From Proteiniphilum acetatigenes DSM 18083 (GTDB taxonomy: Bacteria; Bacteroidota; Bacteroidia; Bacteroidales; Dysgonomonadaceae): a stretch of 64,000 bases of DNA. The notes beneath the pieces were generated by a model. The model did no database searches. It was given only the letters and a program-made list of their open reading frames with translations, and was not told where the DNA came from. Position 1 is the first letter of the stretch. Every line of letters starts with the position of its first letter. Both the position numbers and the translations under genes were made by a program. The stretch spans positions 124,001-188,000 of the forward strand of contig NZ_KB905693.1 of assembly GCF_000380985.1 (NCBI RefSeq), given 5' to 3'. Below, one piece after another: positions 16,748 to 25,519 of this stretch.

Positions 16748-18415
16748 TCACCACGGTTTTCCTGTTCCCTGAAGAAGCCACATCTTCGACCAGGCGCTGT
16801 TCTTGGATTGGTCTGTACCCTGATATGGGGTTGCTTCCAGCCTTTCGATAGCCGCTTCGGCATTCGCCCTGTTCTTTTCAATCTCATCAGTGGTGTGATA
16901 ATACCAGCGGATGGGCAATACGGTACGTAGTGCGGCCGGACCTGTCTCCAATGCCGGCAAGCCGGTCCTGCGCCAGTCGAACCAGGCTTCATGTGCCGTA
17001 GTCCAATGGGCAATCCACTTTTGTTGGATAATACTTTCCAGCCCGTCATAAGGTGCATTCTCAATATAATCTTCAAATTCACCTTCCACTCCCCAGGCTC
17101 GGAACGACTCCCTCACACCGTCGGTATAATATCCGGCCGGATCGCCGGCGATCCATCCCCTGAATGCTGCTTCTGCGAGGAGCAGATTGGTTTCTGCGGC
17201 AGAGATCAATCTCATTAGCACAAGGGGATCGGTTGTCTTTGTATAACGGTTGTTCAGATGGGAGGCGTACGGATTCACTGTTCCCTGGGAAGCATTGTCG
17301 TTATTCATATTAAAGATCTGTACCAACGGATGGGAAATGGTTACTCCCGCATATTCGGGATCAAAATCCACCTTCATTCCATTTTCTTCAAATTTAGTCA
17401 CTACATCCTGCGATACTTCCCGAATTTTATGTTCATCATCAATTTCCACAATACGGTCTATGCCTGTTCCCGAAACCAAAACCAGTGGGATCTGAATCCT
17501 ATCGGCCCATACTTCCAGACGGGGGTCATCGTATTCCCTCATTACATCCACCAATGTTTTCCCCATTTTCACCCTCATATAGGCTCCGGCCGGATCTACA
17601 TCGTAAACGGTATTTAACGGGTTGGAAACACTGTTCGACGTTCCGGGGAAGCTGATGTTCGCATCGTCACCCGCGACCGTGATCAACGGGTATCTGGCAG
17701 GATCTCCGGCAATTCTCTTGATTCCCTCTTCCGCAAAGGCGGGTTCTTTAGCCTGTAGCCTCATATAGTACCGTAAGGCCAGTGAATTCGCAAATTTTTG
17801 CCATTTGGATACATCACCGTTATAAACCACATCTTGTTTGGCTACAATATTGCGATATTCATTCGCACTTTTCGACAAGAGCGTATTGGCAGTATCCAGA
17901 TCGGCAAGGATACCATGGTAAATCTCCTGTTGCGGATCAAAAGCCGGCATAAAATGGTCTGATCCCTGTTCGGCCTTCAACGCGTCTTTATAAGGTGCGT
18001 CGCCCCATATATCGGTAATCAGGCCGAAAACATATGCCCTCATGATCCGGGCGACTCCCTCGTGAAACTCGTAATTATGCTCAACAGCCTTTTTGAAATA
18101 CTCATCGTTGTTCATCAAAATGCTGTAATATCCGTTCCAGCTATGCGAAAGGGTATTCCAATCGTAATTATTATAACCGCCAAACCAGCCGGTTTGCTGT
18201 GTATGCTGCATAATTCCTGAAAAGGTACCGAAACCGATATTGTAAACGGTTTGTCCTACATTCGTCTGAACCGTAGGCAACAGGAAGTTTACATCCGCAA
18301 TTGCCGGATCAACACCGTTCGGATTGATATTCAGTTCATCCAGATCCTTGCATGAAACCACAAATCCGAGTACCAGCGTTACAATTATGATAAAACTGTT
18401 TTTTAACTTATGCAT
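16748..18415 (-). CDS. SusD/RagB-family glycan-binding outer-membrane lipoprotein (PUL A)
   Basis: A 555-residue lipoprotein (LGFVVSC lipobox, Cys22, followed by KDLDELNINPNG). The NPN start, the TPR-like helical body and NRYTKTTDPLVLMRLISAAETN (read as two shorter segments NRYTKTTDP and LMRLISAAETNLL) are those of the SusD-like type 2 group. It should sit on the cell surface as the lid of the SusC channel and bind the PUL A glycan. The start is 14 bp downstream of the SusC stop, the usual coupled arrangement. The C-terminal region (KWIAHWTTAHEAWFDWRRTG) is the conserved family end. Confidence 0.94.
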   Translation of the reverse strand: MHKLKNSFIIIVTLVLGFVVSCKDLDELNINPNGVDPAIADVNFLLPTVQTNVGQTVYNIGFGTFSGIMQHTQQTGWFGGYNNYDWNTLSHSWNGYYSILMNNDEYFKKAVEHNYEFHEGVARIMRAYVFGLITDIWGDAPYKDALKAEQGSDHFMPAFDPQQEIYHGILADLDTANTLLSKSANEYRNIVAKQDVVYNGDVSKWQKFANSLALRYYMRLQAKEPAFAEEGIKRIAGDPARYPLITVAGDDANISFPGTSNSVSNPLNTVYDVDPAGAYMRVKMGKTLVDVMREYDDPRLEVWADRIQIPLVLVSGTGIDRIVEIDDEHKIREVSQDVVTKFEENGMKVDFDPEYAGVTISHPLVQIFNMNNDNASQGTVNPYASHLNNRYTKTTDPLVLMRLISAAETNLLLAEAAFRGWIAGDPAGYYTDGVRESFRAWGVEGEFEDYIENAPYDGLESIIQQKWIAHWTTAHEAWFDWRRTGLPALETGPAALRTVLPIRWYYHTTDEIEKNRANAEAAIERLEATPYQGTDQSKNSAWSKMWLLQGTGKPW

Positions 18416-18428
18416 GACCTTATTTCGA

Positions 18429-21400
18429 TTAAAAAGTAAAACTTAATTTAAACCCGACCGGAACAACCCAGGGCTCGGCGTTAAAACGTTCGACACCTTG
18501 TTTAAAACCTCCGTTACTACCCGATTGATAAGCTCTTTCCGGATCTATTCCCATCCCGGCGCTTTTCGCCCAAAGCATGATGTTCCTGCTGTATACTGAA
18601 ACGTTCAGGTCTCTCATCCTCAGTTTTTGTGCGGCCTTATCGGGAACCCTGTAGTTCAGTGAGATCTCCCTTAATTTTATATAGTCCGCATCGAACAGGT
18701 TCGCTTCCCCGATATCCCACGGATAGCTCATTACATACGGCCTGAATTCAGTACCTTCATTGCCAAGATTTTCCTTGATAAGAATAAAATTACCCTCATC
18801 GTCATACCGGCCGTATACACCCGGAGCAAAAGTCCCGTCGTATGCTCCTATACCGGTATAGAAATCGTTATAATATCCTCCGAAATCAGGAGTAGGGCCA
18901 CCGACAGGTCTTGGATTATCGGTATAAATCAATTTATCGGCATTGGCTACCACCCAGTCACGAAGCGCCTGACTCGGGCCACCACCCAGTCCTTCGGGCG
19001 GCGTAACCAACTGGTTGAGCCATGTGTTTGAAACAACACCTTCAGTGAGGTACCGCCAGGTTTGCGACACATACTGTCCTCCTGATCTCCAGTCGAACGT
19101 CATACTCAACGTAAAATTCTTATAGGTAATTGAGGTTTGAAGCCCCATGATAAAATTGGGGTTATAGTTACCCACCTTAGAGTATTCGTCCTCTGACTGC
19201 CATTCGGCATCTTCATCGTTTTCCGGTAGTAAGGGATATCCGAAATAGGGGGAGTTTTCATCGGTTACTCTCAGTATTTTCCGGGTGTAAAGATTTCCTA
19301 TCAACCCGTCCCTGCCCAGGGATTCATCTTTTGCATAAGCAATATTTCTTACCCTTGCCTCATCCCAGAACTGGACAAAATCGGTTCCCTCAGACAGTTC
19401 CAGTAACCAGGTCTTATTTTTAGTGAAATTCACATTCAAATCCCAGGTCCAGTCTTTGGTTTCAATGGGTGTAAAGCCAAGCATCAATTCCACGCCCTTG
19501 CTTTGCAGTAAGCCGGCATTGATCTTTATACTGTTGAATCCGGCCGATCCGGCCAACGGTACGCTCAGGATCTGATTGCGATTGTCTGCCTGGTACCAGG
19601 TTCCCTCGAACCGTAACCTGTTATTGAACATTTTTATATCCATCCCCACTTCATAGGATTTCGACTCTTCGGGAAGCAGGATGGGATTTAAAAGATCCCC
19701 GGGTTTTCCGAGACGGATCGCATCACCCCATTGTCCCGCATCATAATAGGTCGCATAAAGGCTGTAAGGCGAAGTATCATTCCCTACCTGGGCAATACCT
19801 CCTCTTATTTTGAAAAGATTTACGTTTCTTCCCATATCGATCATATTATTCAGCAGAAGGCTCAATGAGGCGGAGGGATAGAAATAGGATCTGTTCTCCG
19901 CAGGAAGTGTGCTGGCCCAGTCGTTTCTCGCCGTCAGGTCGAGATACACCATGTCTCTCCATCCCAGGTTAGCCATTGCGTAAAGGCTGTTGATCGCTCT
20001 TTCGTAACGGGCATTGGAATAATTCAGTGAAGTGTTTTCAATATTCTGGATCGTATACAAATAGGGGATAATCAATCCCGATCCCGGTTTCGATGAATTA
20101 CTCACATTCGCCCAGCGGGAATAGAGAAGGTTACCTCCGGCAGAGGCAGTAAGAGAGAAGTCATCCCAATGGTTTTTATAGGTAGCCAGCACATCGGCAT
20201 TGGTTTCAGTGCTTTCGCTGGTAACGATACCGTATGCTCCGTTATTGGGTTCCTGAGAATATCCCGGATCTATCTTCGTTTCCCTTGTTTCGTCCGATCT
20301 GTTCAGCGCATATCTTCCCATAATGCTCAATTGCGGGGTTATCTCCCAGGTAGCGGAAACATTCCCTATAAGCCTGTTCCTTTTGAAACTGTTATTGATG
20401 CCATACGCAAGAAAGTACGGATTTTCCCAGCCTTCACCTATGGTGAGTACCTGTCCTCCGCCAAGATCATAATCTTTCATCTTACGGATATCCACATTGG
20501 GGGGTGTCCATGCAGCCCATTGCAAAGGATTGGCGCCCCTTTCCTGGGTAGCCGGCCTGTTATCGGCCCAATTCTGTGTATAGTTGATATCGGTACTTAC
20601 AGTAAGTCCTTCCACTACCTCCGATGCGGCGGCAAGTGTCAGGTTATTTCTGTTGAGATCCGAATTAGGTACCAAACCTTTATTAGTCATATTGGATACG
20701 CCGAGCCTGTAGTTCACCTTGTCGTTGCTGCTTGAAATAGCTACGCTGTTGGTAGTGGTAACTGCACTGCCGTTAATAAAGTTCTTATAGTTGTCAGGAT
20801 AGGAAACCAATTCTGTGGGTATTGGAACTCCATTGGCATCGAGTGGTGCAAACGGTTGAACCTGCCAGTAACCTTTATTCAGTTCGGGCCCAGCTCCGGC
20901 CTGTTCCGAGGGACTGAAAGGAGGTATGATTCCACTGGGAAAAGTAGCATCGGTATAGCTCCTGGCACCAAATCCAAAACGGTTTTGCACGTCCAGGTAT
21001 TTTGACGGAATATCGAAAACGGTGTTTGAAACTATTTCCACTTTCATTCCGCCTTTCCGGTCCGACTTTTTTGTAGTGATAAGCACCACCCCGTTACCGG
21101 CACGCGTTCCATAGAGCGCTGCGGCACTGGGTCCTTTAAGGATGGAAACACTTTCAATACTTTCCGGATCGATGTCCGAAATCGCATTCCCGTAGTCGAC
21201 CAGATTGCCGTTACCAAAACCGCCTACATTATTTACGGAGCTGGTCATCGGCACACCGTCGATCACGAACAAAGGCTGGTTATCGGTACTCATGGAAGTC
21301 GCTCCCCTAATGATCATACTGACTGTAGATCCTGCACCGCCGGTTGAGTTGATAGTTACCCCCGTCACTTTACCTGCCATTGAAGTAAGTACGTTCTCGT

Positions 21401-21863
21401 GAACCACTTTGGCAAGTTCTTCAGATCCGAGTTTCCCTACCGAATAACCGAGTGATTTCTCTTCACGGCCGATACCAAGAGCTGTAACCACTACTTCACT
21501 CAGCGTTTCAGTACTCTCTTCCATGACAATGCTGATATTCGCACGTCCTGCAACAGCTATTTCCTGTGTTATGTATCCTATATAGGAAAAAACCAGGGTT
21601 GCATTCGACGGCACATTTATTATATAATTTCCTTCCACATCGGAAACAGTGCCTTCCGCTGTTCCCTTTACAACGATACTGACCCCTATAAGCGGCATCC
21701 CATCGGAGGCTGATGTAACCGTACCGGTAACACTGATAGTATTTTGTCTTGTATCGGTTGTCTCTGCTAAACCGGTTCCTATAGATAACAGGAGGAAAGC
21801 AAGAGACAGCATCACTTTACACCGGTTCTGAAATTTATTCATTGGCAATTTTTTTGCTTCCAT
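18429..21863 (-). CDS. SusC/RagA-family TonB-dependent transporter (PUL A)
   Basis: About 1144 residues from the ATG at 21863; an ATG at 21842 (MNKFQNRCKVML) is also possible, and the frame begins at a GTG at 21869. A signal peptide is followed by a carboxypeptidase-regulatory-like domain (about 45-120; VTGTVTSASDGMPLIGVSI), the plug domain with the SusC signature (VVTALGIGREEKSLGYSVG and SILKGPSAAALYGTRAGNG) and the 22-strand barrel, ending in VPVGFKLSFTF with a terminal Phe. It imports oligosaccharides across the outer membrane with TonB energy and pairs with the SusD lipoprotein downstream. The PKD lipoprotein gene lies 24 bp upstream. Confidence 0.95.
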   Translation of the reverse strand: MEAKKLPMNKFQNRCKVMLSLAFLLLSIGTGLAETTDTRQNTISVTGTVTSASDGMPLIGVSIVVKGTAEGTVSDVEGNYIINVPSNATLVFSYIGYITQEIAVAGRANISIVMEESTETLSEVVVTALGIGREEKSLGYSVGKLGSEELAKVVHENVLTSMAGKVTGVTINSTGGAGSTVSMIIRGATSMSTDNQPLFVIDGVPMTSSVNNVGGFGNGNLVDYGNAISDIDPESIESVSILKGPSAAALYGTRAGNGVVLITTKKSDRKGGMKVEIVSNTVFDIPSKYLDVQNRFGFGARSYTDATFPSGIIPPFSPSEQAGAGPELNKGYWQVQPFAPLDANGVPIPTELVSYPDNYKNFINGSAVTTTNSVAISSSNDKVNYRLGVSNMTNKGLVPNSDLNRNNLTLAAASEVVEGLTVSTDINYTQNWADNRPATQERGANPLQWAAWTPPNVDIRKMKDYDLGGGQVLTIGEGWENPYFLAYGINNSFKRNRLIGNVSATWEITPQLSIMGRYALNRSDETRETKIDPGYSQEPNNGAYGIVTSESTETNADVLATYKNHWDDFSLTASAGGNLLYSRWANVSNSSKPGSGLIIPYLYTIQNIENTSLNYSNARYERAINSLYAMANLGWRDMVYLDLTARNDWASTLPAENRSYFYPSASLSLLLNNMIDMGRNVNLFKIRGGIAQVGNDTSPYSLYATYYDAGQWGDAIRLGKPGDLLNPILLPEESKSYEVGMDIKMFNNRLRFEGTWYQADNRNQILSVPLAGSAGFNSIKINAGLLQSKGVELMLGFTPIETKDWTWDLNVNFTKNKTWLLELSEGTDFVQFWDEARVRNIAYAKDESLGRDGLIGNLYTRKILRVTDENSPYFGYPLLPENDEDAEWQSEDEYSKVGNYNPNFIMGLQTSITYKNFTLSMTFDWRSGGQYVSQTWRYLTEGVVSNTWLNQLVTPPEGLGGGPSQALRDWVVANADKLIYTDNPRPVGGPTPDFGGYYNDFYTGIGAYDGTFAPGVYGRYDDEGNFILIKENLGNEGTEFRPYVMSYPWDIGEANLFDADYIKLREISLNYRVPDKAAQKLRMRDLNVSVYSRNIMLWAKSAGMGIDPERAYQSGSNGGFKQGVERFNAEPWVVPVGFKLSFTF

Positions 21864-21886
21864 TTTCACATTGGTTTAAATCGGTT

Positions 21887-22897
21887 TTAATTAACTGCTT
21901 CGAATGTAAGTATTGCAGCAGAAGTACTTAAAGCAATCAAAGGATTTTGACTGACTATCGCATCAGGGGACAATGTCAGGAACATCACCAACCGCATGGA
22001 GCTGCTCGTTATCTCCTGCACAATCACTTTCCTGTGAAAATCCCGTATGCCGATAAATGCATCCGAATCGGGAAAATCGAGTGTCATCACACCCGGATAG
22101 GTTACAACCGGAATACCGGGAGGCTGTGTACCTGTCGCAAAATCAGGAATGGTAGGTATGATGAAATTTTCATTCTCATTCAATACAAATGTGGCGTTCT
22201 CGTCGGATGTGTAAGTTGTCAACGCAAAAACATCCTGACCAAACACCGCTTCTCCACCCGTCTTGGTGATCTGAGCACCTCCCATCTGCTGCAATCTCAT
22301 CGCATAGACGATACCCCCGAAAGAGGAGCCGTCTGTTGTGTTTTGCCTGTAACGACCATCATAATAAAAAGTGAACTCATCATTATATGCTTCAGGCAGT
22401 CCGACATATACACTAAAAGCTCCCGAGGGCAACGATGGAATATCTTCATCGAGCAATGAGAAATTCGCGTCGGAGTTCACCAGCTTGTCATTGACAGTAT
22501 GCGACATGGTAAGTTTCCATGTTTTACCATCGTACCCTTCGGCTGTGTGGTTTCCGGTCAGCAAGGCATAAGGGGTGAGCGAAACAGCTAAATTCACCTC
22601 TGTGGTTACCGAATTACCGGCATTGTCTTTTGCTGTTAATGTGGCAATATAATAACCCCCTTCTTCATATACATGTACAGGATCTTTTTCCGTACTGACA
22701 TTTCCGTCTCCAAAATCCCATTCCCAGTTTACTGCACTATGGGTAAGCGCCGTAAAAGCAACCTGTTTTCCGGCTATACTGTGAAAAATCACTGCAGAAA
22801 GCGGAAATTCCGTTTGTGATCCGTCATCTGAGCATGCCGGAAAAAGGAGAACCAGCAGGTACAAAAAAACGGAAAGATAATAGACAACTCTTCTCAT
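21887..22897 (-). CDS. PKD-domain surface lipoprotein (PUL A)
   Basis: The ATG at 22897 is preferred over 22927 because it opens a lipoprotein signal (MRRVVYYLSVFLYLLVLLFP then AC, Cys26). The 336-residue protein has one PKD domain (about 35-105) with the signature WEWDFGDG and VHVYEEGGYYIATLTAKD, then an unassigned beta-rich domain (YDGKTWKLTM, FTFYYDGRYRQNT). Such lipoproteins accompany Sus pairs as surface glycan-binding proteins. It is placed first in the SusC-SusD transcription order here. Binding to the PUL A glycan is inferred from position; no catalytic residues are seen. Confidence 0.8.
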   Translation of the reverse strand: MRRVVYYLSVFLYLLVLLFPACSDDGSQTEFPLSAVIFHSIAGKQVAFTALTHSAVNWEWDFGDGNVSTEKDPVHVYEEGGYYIATLTAKDNAGNSVTTEVNLAVSLTPYALLTGNHTAEGYDGKTWKLTMSHTVNDKLVNSDANFSLLDEDIPSLPSGAFSVYVGLPEAYNDEFTFYYDGRYRQNTTDGSSFGGIVYAMRLQQMGGAQITKTGGEAVFGQDVFALTTYTSDENATFVLNENENFIIPTIPDFATGTQPPGIPVVTYPGVMTLDFPDSDAFIGIRDFHRKVIVQEITSSSMRLVMFLTLSPDAIVSQNPLIALSTSAAILTFEAVN

Positions 22898-23061
22898 ACA
22901 ATTGTTGCGTTTTTGGATTAATAACATGGATAATATTCACTATAATTTTGTTAAATAAATGAATTGAAATGATGACATAAAAATATATTAATAATGTTAC
23001 GATATGATTAAATTCAGGAGGCACTATGTTAAGTAAAAGTTACTTGTATAAACAGCCGTAA

Positions 23062-23994
23062 CTAATTGCCTACACCCAGCACTTTTTTGATTTCCCCCAT
23101 CTCTTTTTCTATTTCATTTCTGCGTTCTTTGTTAAAATGGGTAAAAGGCATTGCCGGAAAATCACCGCAAATTCCTGCGACGGACAATGCGCATTTGAGA
23201 CCTATCAGGTAACTGGAACCGTACTTGCCTTTACTGTAAATGCCGGTAGATATCTGCATCACTTTTTGCTGCAGGCTTCTCACTTTTTCAATATTGTGTG
23301 ATTTGGCCGCATTATACAGTTCAACATACAACTCCGGGAATAAATTGGCTCCTCCGTTGACCCCCCCGTGGGCGCCCATCAGTACCATTTCGGCAGTCAT
23401 TTCTTCCGGACCGACAAAAATCATGAATTCAGGTCTTTCTCTCATGATGTACATCACGGTCTGTAGATAAGTACCGTTGGCGGAACTGTCTTTAAAACCA
23501 ATCACCTTTTCATTTTGAGCAATTTGCTTAATCGTTTTAGGATCAAATGCTACTTTTGTATGAACAGGCATATTGTACAAAAACAAAGGAAGGGGCAACA
23601 GGGAAATCAGATTCTCGAAATACCCGATCAACTCCGACTGGGCGGTAGCAAAATAATAAGGAGGCGTTGCAACAACCGCGTATGCGCCGGCTTCATACGC
23701 CTTTTGAGCCAGAGCAACGCTGTCGCTAAGAGACGTATCGGAGATGCCGACCAAAAGAGGTAGCCGATTTCCCAGAATCCGGCTTGTTTCTTTTATCATT
23801 TCTTCGCGCTGACTCATACTTAAACTTTGGGCTTCTCCGGTAGTACCCAGGATGAAAATACCATGTACCCCACCTCTTATCACGTGTTCGACCAAATTAT
23901 TCAGTCCTTCTATGTCGATCCGGTTATTTCCGGACAATGGTGTTACAAGAGGGACAATGATCCCTTCAAGTGGTTTTAGTTGCCTGTATTGCAT
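23062..23994 (-). CDS. Dihydrodipicolinate synthase/N-acetylneuraminate lyase-family aldolase
   Basis: A 310-residue cytoplasmic class I aldolase. Conserved points are GTTGEA (50-55), Tyr140 in LYNMP, and the Schiff-base lysine Lys168 in IGFKDSS. Family members include DapA, sialic acid lyase, 2-keto-3-deoxygluconate aldolase and related 2-keto-3-deoxy-sugar lyases. Placement as the first gene behind a LacI-type regulator and operator, at the head of a PUL rather than in a lysine operon, points to a catabolic lyase giving pyruvate and an aldehyde. Sialic acid or a 2-keto-3-deoxy sugar acid are both possible; no nanE or kdgK neighbour is present to decide. Confidence 0.85.
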   Translation of the reverse strand: MQYRQLKPLEGIIVPLVTPLSGNNRIDIEGLNNLVEHVIRGGVHGIFILGTTGEAQSLSMSQREEMIKETSRILGNRLPLLVGISDTSLSDSVALAQKAYEAGAYAVVATPPYYFATAQSELIGYFENLISLLPLPLFLYNMPVHTKVAFDPKTIKQIAQNEKVIGFKDSSANGTYLQTVMYIMRERPEFMIFVGPEEMTAEMVLMGAHGGVNGGANLFPELYVELYNAAKSHNIEKVRSLQQKVMQISTGIYSKGKYGSSYLIGLKCALSVAGICGDFPAMPFTHFNKERRNEIEKEMGEIKKVLGVGN

Positions 23995-24082
23995 ATGATT
24001 AAAACTATTTATTTAGTTTATTCCTCTTTATTTACCCTGCCCAAGAGACTCTCTTCTTTGTTTTCTCTTTTTATTCAATCTC

Positions 24083-24098
24083 GCTAAATCGTTTTAGC
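24083..24098. promoter_or_regulatory. LacI-type operator GCTAAATCGTTTTAGC
   Basis: A 16-bp palindrome with a single mismatched central pair and the CG centre typical of LacI-family sites. It lies 89 bp upstream of the lyase gene and just after the LacI gene. Fourteen of its 16 bases recur at 25206-25221 in the promoter of that LacI gene, which ties it to this regulator. Confidence 0.78.
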
Positions 24099-24147
24099 TT
24101 TGAGATATATAATAACTGCCCATCATAATTATTCCAATTTGTATTTT

Positions 24148-25164
24148 CTACGGGTGCCTTTGAGATGACTGCTGGATCACCAACTCCGGTTCCAAAAATA
24201 GTTTTGATTTATAATTATTTTTCTTAATGCGTTTAATCAATATATCGATTGATCCTTTTGCAATTTGCTCGATCGGTTGCCTGATATAGGTTATGGGTGA
24301 ATAAAAGAGATTAAATGCATCATTTCCATTAAAACCCACTACGGCAACATCCTCCGGTATTTTCACATTCATTTCATTCAAGCAGTACAATCCATTGGTG
24401 GCAAGCATATTGGTTAAAAACATAACGGCATCCACATGCTCCCTGTGGATCAATTCTTCCAATGCTACTCTGATATCCGGTTTCGGATTCAGAATATTTA
24501 CCTTCCTGACATGCACATAAGCACTTAGTCCCGCATTTTTCATCGTGTCCTCATATCCCGAAATACGATCTAAAATATGATGCATTTCCGTATTATAAGC
24601 GATCAACGCGATATTTTTATATCCTTGTCCGAGCAGATGCTCCGTGGCTAGTTCCGTTGCCCTGTAATTATCCAAACAGGATGAACTCAAATCTATATCC
24701 GGAAAATATCTGTCCAGCAACACTGTAGGGAAATGGCTGTCATAAAGTCTTTGGATAAGCTTCATCGAACCATCGCATGGCACCAGTATCAATCCTTCTA
24801 CTCCTTTGTTGAGCAGCACATCCACCAATCTTTCTGTATTTTTCAGATTTTCATCCGTACTACTGATTAACACGGTGTAATTCAATTCGCTGGCCCTATC
24901 TTCTACAATTCTTGCGATTGCCGAATAAAAGGGATTGGAAATATCGGTAACGATCAAACCTACCAATTGAGTTTTTCCGGACCGTAAATTTTTTGCGACA
25001 AGATTTGGCGCATAATGCATCTCCTTCGCAGTCTCAACAACCCGCCTGGCGACTTCCTCCCCGATCCTGTACTGTTCAGCCTTGCCATTCAATACCATTG
25101 AAACAAGGGCGGGCGAGACACCTACCATTTTCGCAATATCTTTTATCGATATCTTTTTTTCCAT
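24148..25164 (-). CDS. LacI-family transcriptional regulator of PUL A
   Basis: A 338-residue regulator. The N-terminal helix-turn-helix (ISIKDIAKMVGVSPALVSMV) and hinge (LVAKNLRSGKT) are canonical, followed by a periplasmic-binding-protein-like effector domain (about 60-335). It should bind operators with a central CG and release them on binding a sugar or sugar acid. Two matching palindromes, one in its own promoter and one before the next gene, suggest autoregulation and control of the PUL A operon starting with the lyase. Use of a LacI protein, rather than a hybrid two-component system or sigma/anti-sigma pair, is less usual for a Sus locus. Confidence 0.92.
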   Translation of the reverse strand: MEKKISIKDIAKMVGVSPALVSMVLNGKAEQYRIGEEVARRVVETAKEMHYAPNLVAKNLRSGKTQLVGLIVTDISNPFYSAIARIVEDRASELNYTVLISSTDENLKNTERLVDVLLNKGVEGLILVPCDGSMKLIQRLYDSHFPTVLLDRYFPDIDLSSSCLDNYRATELATEHLLGQGYKNIALIAYNTEMHHILDRISGYEDTMKNAGLSAYVHVRKVNILNPKPDIRVALEELIHREHVDAVMFLTNMLATNGLYCLNEMNVKIPEDVAVVGFNGNDAFNLFYSPITYIRQPIEQIAKGSIDILIKRIKKNNYKSKLFLEPELVIQQSSQRHP

Positions 25165-25192
25165 TTGCAGGTGAAAGAATAAGAATGAAATA

Positions 25193-25224
25193 CAAAAATA
25201 GTTTCATTAAATCGTTTTAGCAAA
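25193..25224 (-). promoter_or_regulatory. Promoter of the PUL A LacI gene
   Basis: On the minus strand TTTG (25221-25224) and TATTTTTG (25193-25200) are separated by 20 bp, an exact fit to the Bacteroidetes TTTG-N19-21-TAnnTTTG promoter. The -7 element ends 28 bp before the ATG. Confidence 0.72.
25206..25221. promoter_or_regulatory. LacI-type auto-operator ATTAAATCGTTTTAGC
   Basis: The site lies inside the spacer between the -33 and -7 elements of the LacI gene promoter, so bound repressor would block its own transcription. It differs from the operator at 24083 only in the first two bases. Confidence 0.75.
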
Positions 25225-25450
25225 ATAAATTTATATGTTTTACAACATATTTTTACGTCTGGTACAAATTATGTTTGCTTCAACACAGTACAAACCCTGG
25301 ATTGTTACAAGATATTCTGATTTATATTTGGTTTTGATACATAATTTATTCATTTCAGGGGTGTATTTATTACAAAAAAAGATATATTTTACACTGTAAT
25401 TTTGTGATACATAGATGTTTTATAGAAAATCAAGAAAACAATTGAAAATT

Positions 25451-25499
25451 AAAACCAGGACCACCTGCCCAAACTGGACAGACAATCCTGGTTTTTTTA
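25451..25499 (-). terminator. Terminator of PUL B
   Basis: A perfect 10-bp stem, AAAACCAGGA (25451-25460) with TCCTGGTTTT (25486-25495), encloses a 25-base loop region 20 bp after the ribulokinase stop. A T-rich stretch follows on the minus strand and a stronger T run on the plus strand. The rest of the 355-bp gap (25225-25450) is AT-rich; I see no gene in it. Confidence 0.75.
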
Positions 25500-25519
25500 T
25501 TTGGATAGCAATTACCCGC

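Noticed and set aside
23062-23994. Annotation as dapA of lysine synthesis
   Set aside because: The residues are shared by the whole aldolase family and the gene lies behind a LacI regulator at the head of a PUL, away from biosynthetic genes.
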